From the NCBI GenBank assembly GCA_021234155.1, contig JAJEKV010000010.1:21850833-21914832 (forward strand): 64,000 bases of DNA, given 5' to 3'. A program made the position numbers and the translations under genes. The notes under the pieces are model-generated. The model was not told the DNA's origin and searched no databases. It was given only the letters and a program-made list of their open reading frames with translations. Source of the stretch: Isoetes taiwanensis. Lineage: Eukaryota > Streptophyta > Lycopodiopsida > Isoetales > Isoetaceae. This document shows, piece after piece, positions 60,239 to 64,000 of this stretch (position 1 is its first letter; each line of letters starts with the position of its first letter).

Positions 60239-61013
60239 AACATAGCCTCCGTAGCCAGGTGGGCTCTATGCGTAGGCCGCATATTATAGGAACTAAAGGG
60301 TCTAAACTAGGAGCATCATCTAAATAATCACTACAACCCCAACATTTGGTCCACAGCTAAAAACAACAATAAAAACACAATACGGGTTGTTTTTTTGAGG
60401 ATTTGGAAAAAACCTACACGTAGGTATATGGAGGTGTGGTTTTTCAAGGATATGCTGTAGTTTTTTTAGATTTTCTTTATAAGAATGTGTGGTTTCTTAA
60501 GGAGGCATAGTTTCGTTTTTAAGGGTGTGTTGTTTTCTCGGGCTGTATAGTTTTTTGAAGGGATGTTTTTTTTTAAGGTGTTTTTTAAGGTAGTGTTTTT
60601 TTGAGGTGTGGTTTTTTTTATGGTTTTCTAAGAATCCATGTATGACCAAGTTGTCCACATGCCATTAATGCCACAAAATGGCAGGATACAAGAGCTATAT
60701 GCATGTTTGACACACTTCACTAGCAGTACATGTGCGTGTGCGTGTGAGAGGGAGGGAGGGAGGGAGGGAGGGAGGGGGAGGGAGGGAGAGAGGGGGTACT
60801 TTGCATTTCTTAAGGCATGAGTTGCTATTTCCAAAGGTCTTCACTACCATTCCACCCAAAAAAAACATCTCTTTATCCATCATTTTCTCCCTTTTCATAC
60901 ACCATTGCCATTTGTCGAGACTAAAGTTCGCAAGACCATTTTTCCTAGTCAAAAGTACAACATTCATCCATCACATATAAAAAACTGCTAAAATTCCATC
61001 CAATTTAGCTCAG
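60239..61013. other. Low-complexity spacer with expanded G-rich microsatellite
   Basis: Counterpart of 35,256-36,019. The GGGA tract at 60,747-60,797 is longer and contains an extra GGGGGAGGGAGGGA segment. Confidence 0.6.
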
Positions 61014-62527
61014 GCTCAAACATGCCAAGGTGGCTCAAACATGCCATGCAGGCTCCAACATGCCACCTAGGCTCCAACATGCCAAGGTGGCTCAAACATG
61101 CCACGTGGGCTCCAACATGCCAAGGTGGCTCAAACATGCCACGCGGGCTCCAACATGCAACCTAGGCTCCAACATGCCAAGGTGACTCAAACATGTCACG
61201 TGGGCTCTAACATGCCACCTAGGCTCCATCATGCCAAGGTGGCTCAAACATGCCACCTAGGCTCCAACATGGCAAGATGTCTCAAACATGCCACCTCGAC
61301 TCCAACATGTCACCTAGGATCAAACATGCCAAGGTGGCTCAAACATGCCACCAGGGCTCCAACATGCCAAGGTGGCTCAAGCATGCCACGTGGGCTCCAC
61401 ATGCCACCTAGACTCCATCATGCCAAGGTGGCGCAAACATGCCACTTAGGCTCCAACATGCCAAGGTGGCTCAAATATGCCACCTAGGCTCAAACATTCC
61501 AAGGTAGCTCAAACATGCCACGCGGGCTCCAACATTCCACCTAGGTTCCAACATGCCAAGGTGGCCGAAACATGCCACGCGGGCTCGAACATGCCACCTA
61601 GGCTCAAATATGCCATGCGCGCTCCAAGATGCCACCTTGGCTCCAACATGCCAAGGTGGCTTAAACATGCCACCTAGGCTCAAACATGCCACCTAGGCTC
61701 AAACATGCCAAGATAGCTCAAACATGCCACACGGGCTCCAACATGCCACCTAGGCTCAAACATGCCAAGGTGGCTCAAAGATGCCACGTGGGCTCCAACA
61801 TGCCACCTAGGCTCCAACATGCCAAGATGGCTCAAACATGCCACCTCGGCTCCAACATCCACCTCGGCTCAAACATGCCAAGGTGGATCAAACATGCCAC
61901 GCAGGCTCCAATGTGCCACCTAGGCTCGAACATGCCAAATGTGGCTCAAACATGCCATGCACGCTCCAAGATGCCACCTTGGCTCCAACATGCCAAGGTG
62001 GCTCAAACATGCCACATGGTCTCCAACATGCCACCTAGCAACATGCCACCTAGGCTCCAACATGCCAAGGTGGCTCAAACATGCCAAACAGTCTCCAACA
62101 TGCCATCTAGGCTCCAACATGCCAAGGTGGCTCAAACATGGCATGCAACCTAGGCTCCAACATACCAAGGTGGCTCAAACACGTCACGCGGTTCCAACAT
62201 GCCATCTAGGTTCCATCATGCCAAGGTGGCTCAAACATGCCACATAGGCTCCAACATGCCAAGTCGCCTCAAACATGCCATGCGGGCTCCAACATGCCAT
62301 CTAGGCTCCAACATGCTAAGGTGGCTCAAACATTCCACCTCGGCTCCAACATGCCACCTAGGATCAAACATGCCAAGGTGGCTCAAACATGCCACGCAGG
62401 CTCCAACATGCCACCTAGGCTCCGACATGCCATGGTGGCTCAAACATGCCATGTGGGCTCCAACATGCCACCTAGGCTCCATCATGCCAAGGTGGCTCAA
62501 AATGCCATCTAGGCTCCAACATGCCAA
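61014..62527. repeat. Minisatellite of 19-bp units, copy b
   Basis: Counterpart of 36,020-37,534, almost the same length and unit order. The GGCTCCAACATGCCACGCG-type units are more regular than in copy a. Confidence 0.97.
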
Positions 62528-62734
62528 ACTTGGAAGCCCTTGAAATGGAAAAACGGGGGTCTGGCAGAGGCTATGATAACAAACGGGGATTTGAAGGCAA
62601 CTCTTGTTACATGAGTAAAAGAGGTGGCTATTATAATAGACGGCAACAAAATTTCTACAGGGGAAACAATGCTAATGAGCAAGATGTCCCCAAAACACAA
62701 ATGGACGATGAAAATCTATCGATGAAGACGATAT
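62528..62734 (+). pseudogene. RG/RGG-rich protein exon fragment, copy b
   Basis: Same segment as 37,535-37,739 and nearly identical to the Pack-MULE cargo (GSGRGYDNKRGFEGNSCYM). A loss of two bases near 62,720 (CTATCGATG for CTATCAGATG) shifts the acidic end. Confidence 0.65.
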
Positions 62735-64000
62735 GGTATTGAGTTTGGTTATTTGGCTAGCTAAATATCAGGGTTCTAGTTAGTGGAAATAGACCTTAAC
62801 CAAGGGATCTAGCCGAAAGCATGAGTTAAGGATATACTGAAACATGGTTATGCTTTTTAGCAATTTGTGTGGATTAACATTGTTAAAACAGACCTATTTT
62901 GTAAGAAAGGAAAACTGGTGCTGATAAAATGGTCCCAGCAACTATCTGGATAATGATTTCTGAGTATGGGTAAATGTTACTCAGCCATAAGTAATTTGAC
63001 TCCTTTTAAAATGGAATATGCTTTTTAATCTAGCAATGTTGTATTGTTGTATGCAGCAGTAAATACTTTTCTGAGTTTTCTTCCTTATTGACTTCTACTA
63101 ATACAAGGGCAAAAAGTGTATAATGGGTGAAGGGCGAAGAGCCATGAACCACCCAAAGTACCTTTTGGCCCTTGTGCCCTTACCAGGTCTACTGCTAACA
63201 TGTACTTGCTTGGCTGCAGGTACGTGGTGGTTCATCTTTCATTATTCCCTTTTTGTTGTTATGTATGGTGTTGGCACAATAGGATGGAATGAGCTTTTAC
63301 TTGCTGTTTTGTACCGAAGACAAGTGGTAGTTATCCAAAGTGGAGCAACAACATGGTTTGTTTTTAAAGCAGTAGTTGAAATAAGACTGTAAGCAAGGTT
63401 TTGCCTTAAAATTTAAATAGTAGATGGAAGTATAGTATATCAAACTTAGTTTGGTGAAGTTGGAAACTCTTTCTACAAATGTTGTCTACATTACTGGTTG
63501 AAAAACTATGAAGTTTACAGGTATGTAATTGGATATAGTTACATTTTGATATGGATACACTTGATATTTCTCAGGACACATTTTGTAAGACCAGGATAAG
63601 TTCTGGCTGAATGATTTAAGTATGACTACACTTTGACTAAGTTTTAAAATCTGAAAATGTAATAAATATATAATGATCCCCGGCTGCATACTGTTTGGTC
63701 ACCTTTGAATTTAATAAAGGCCTAAAAGAAATTCTGGTTCTGGTTAACAGAAGGCTATTATTTCAGCTGTCTAATAATACATCCTAAGTTAGTGATATCA
63801 TACTAGCATGATGTTGAAAAGACCATTAATATTGGCTGATATTATGAGCTTGTCTTATGAAGATTAAGTGTCCAATAGAGTGCTCTACCATGTAGTAATG
63901 AGATACAAATAATGAAGTATACCCAGATCAGGGTTGAACTGCACATCAGAATTATGGTCAAAGTTTGGCATGCTTAGAAATATAATAGAGCATGCATTAG
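62735..64000. repeat. Direct repeat R, copy 4 (cut by window end)
   Basis: Matches R copy 2 at 37,740-39,221 without gaps of note up to the window end. Confidence 0.92.

Larger units (their letters stand above)
52627..64000. repeat. Segmental duplication block D2, copy b (cut by window end)
   Basis: Counterpart of 27,628-39,221, same orientation. Contents in order: LRRNT exon end, SDR exons, foldback element, R3, ORF1 retroposon, minisatellite, RG-rich exon fragment, R4. Confidence 0.93.

Overview
The window looks like nuclear DNA of a land plant. It holds a chromodomain-bearing Ty3/gypsy element, plant-type LINE modules (zf-RVT and a DUF4283-like ORF1), MITEs, a candidate Pack-MULE, and fragments of plant gene families: adenosine kinase, PFA-DSP phosphatase, LRR receptor kinase, cyclin T, TFIIIA and a mitochondrial carrier. 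Genes are few, intron-rich and mostly broken. I cannot place the species; a non-seed plant such as a fern is possible, but this is only an impression.

Layout: 1-1939 (minus) is a Ty3/gypsy pol piece in the order protease, RNase H, reverse transcriptase. It abuts a plus-strand chromodomain Ty3/gypsy element (2085-9284) with a degraded gag-pol, a MITE inside the integrase zinc finger and a 1,507-bp 3' LTR, but no 5' LTR. From 9.3 to 16.2 kb the DNA is non-coding, with a long AT microsatellite, a GC-rich hairpin and a foldback element. A broken protein kinase (16.2-17.0 kb, minus) and a Tourist-like MITE follow. The only gene that looks complete is a 13-exon adenosine kinase (18,596-20,872). Downstream are a possible small membrane protein, a candidate secreted signalling peptide (21,850-22,101, minus) and a dead PFA-DSP phosphatase.

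From 24 kb on, the window is a mosaic of duplicated blocks. Block D1 (24,070-27,610 and 39,908-43,440) carries a 5'-truncated LINE and a 2.0-kb non-autonomous hAT-like element. A third paralogue at 45.0-45.4 kb keeps the empty LINE site. Block D2 (27,628-39,221 and 52,627 to the window end) is at least 11.4 kb. It contains an LRR-kinase exon, the 3' end of an atypical SDR gene, a foldback element, a 1,482-bp direct repeat R on both sides of about 7.2 kb, an ORF1-only LINE-like retroposon with 13-bp target duplications, and a 1.5-kb minisatellite of 19-bp units. Between the D2 copies lie fragments of mitochondrial carrier, cyclin T and TFIIIA genes, inverted foldback elements and a Pack-MULE-like element whose cargo matches an exon fragment at the minisatellite/R boundary.

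Differences between the duplicated copies cluster strikingly at CAG/CTG trinucleotides, often with small indels. This points to a systematic, possibly methylation-linked sequence error. Some of the apparent frameshifts may therefore be technical.
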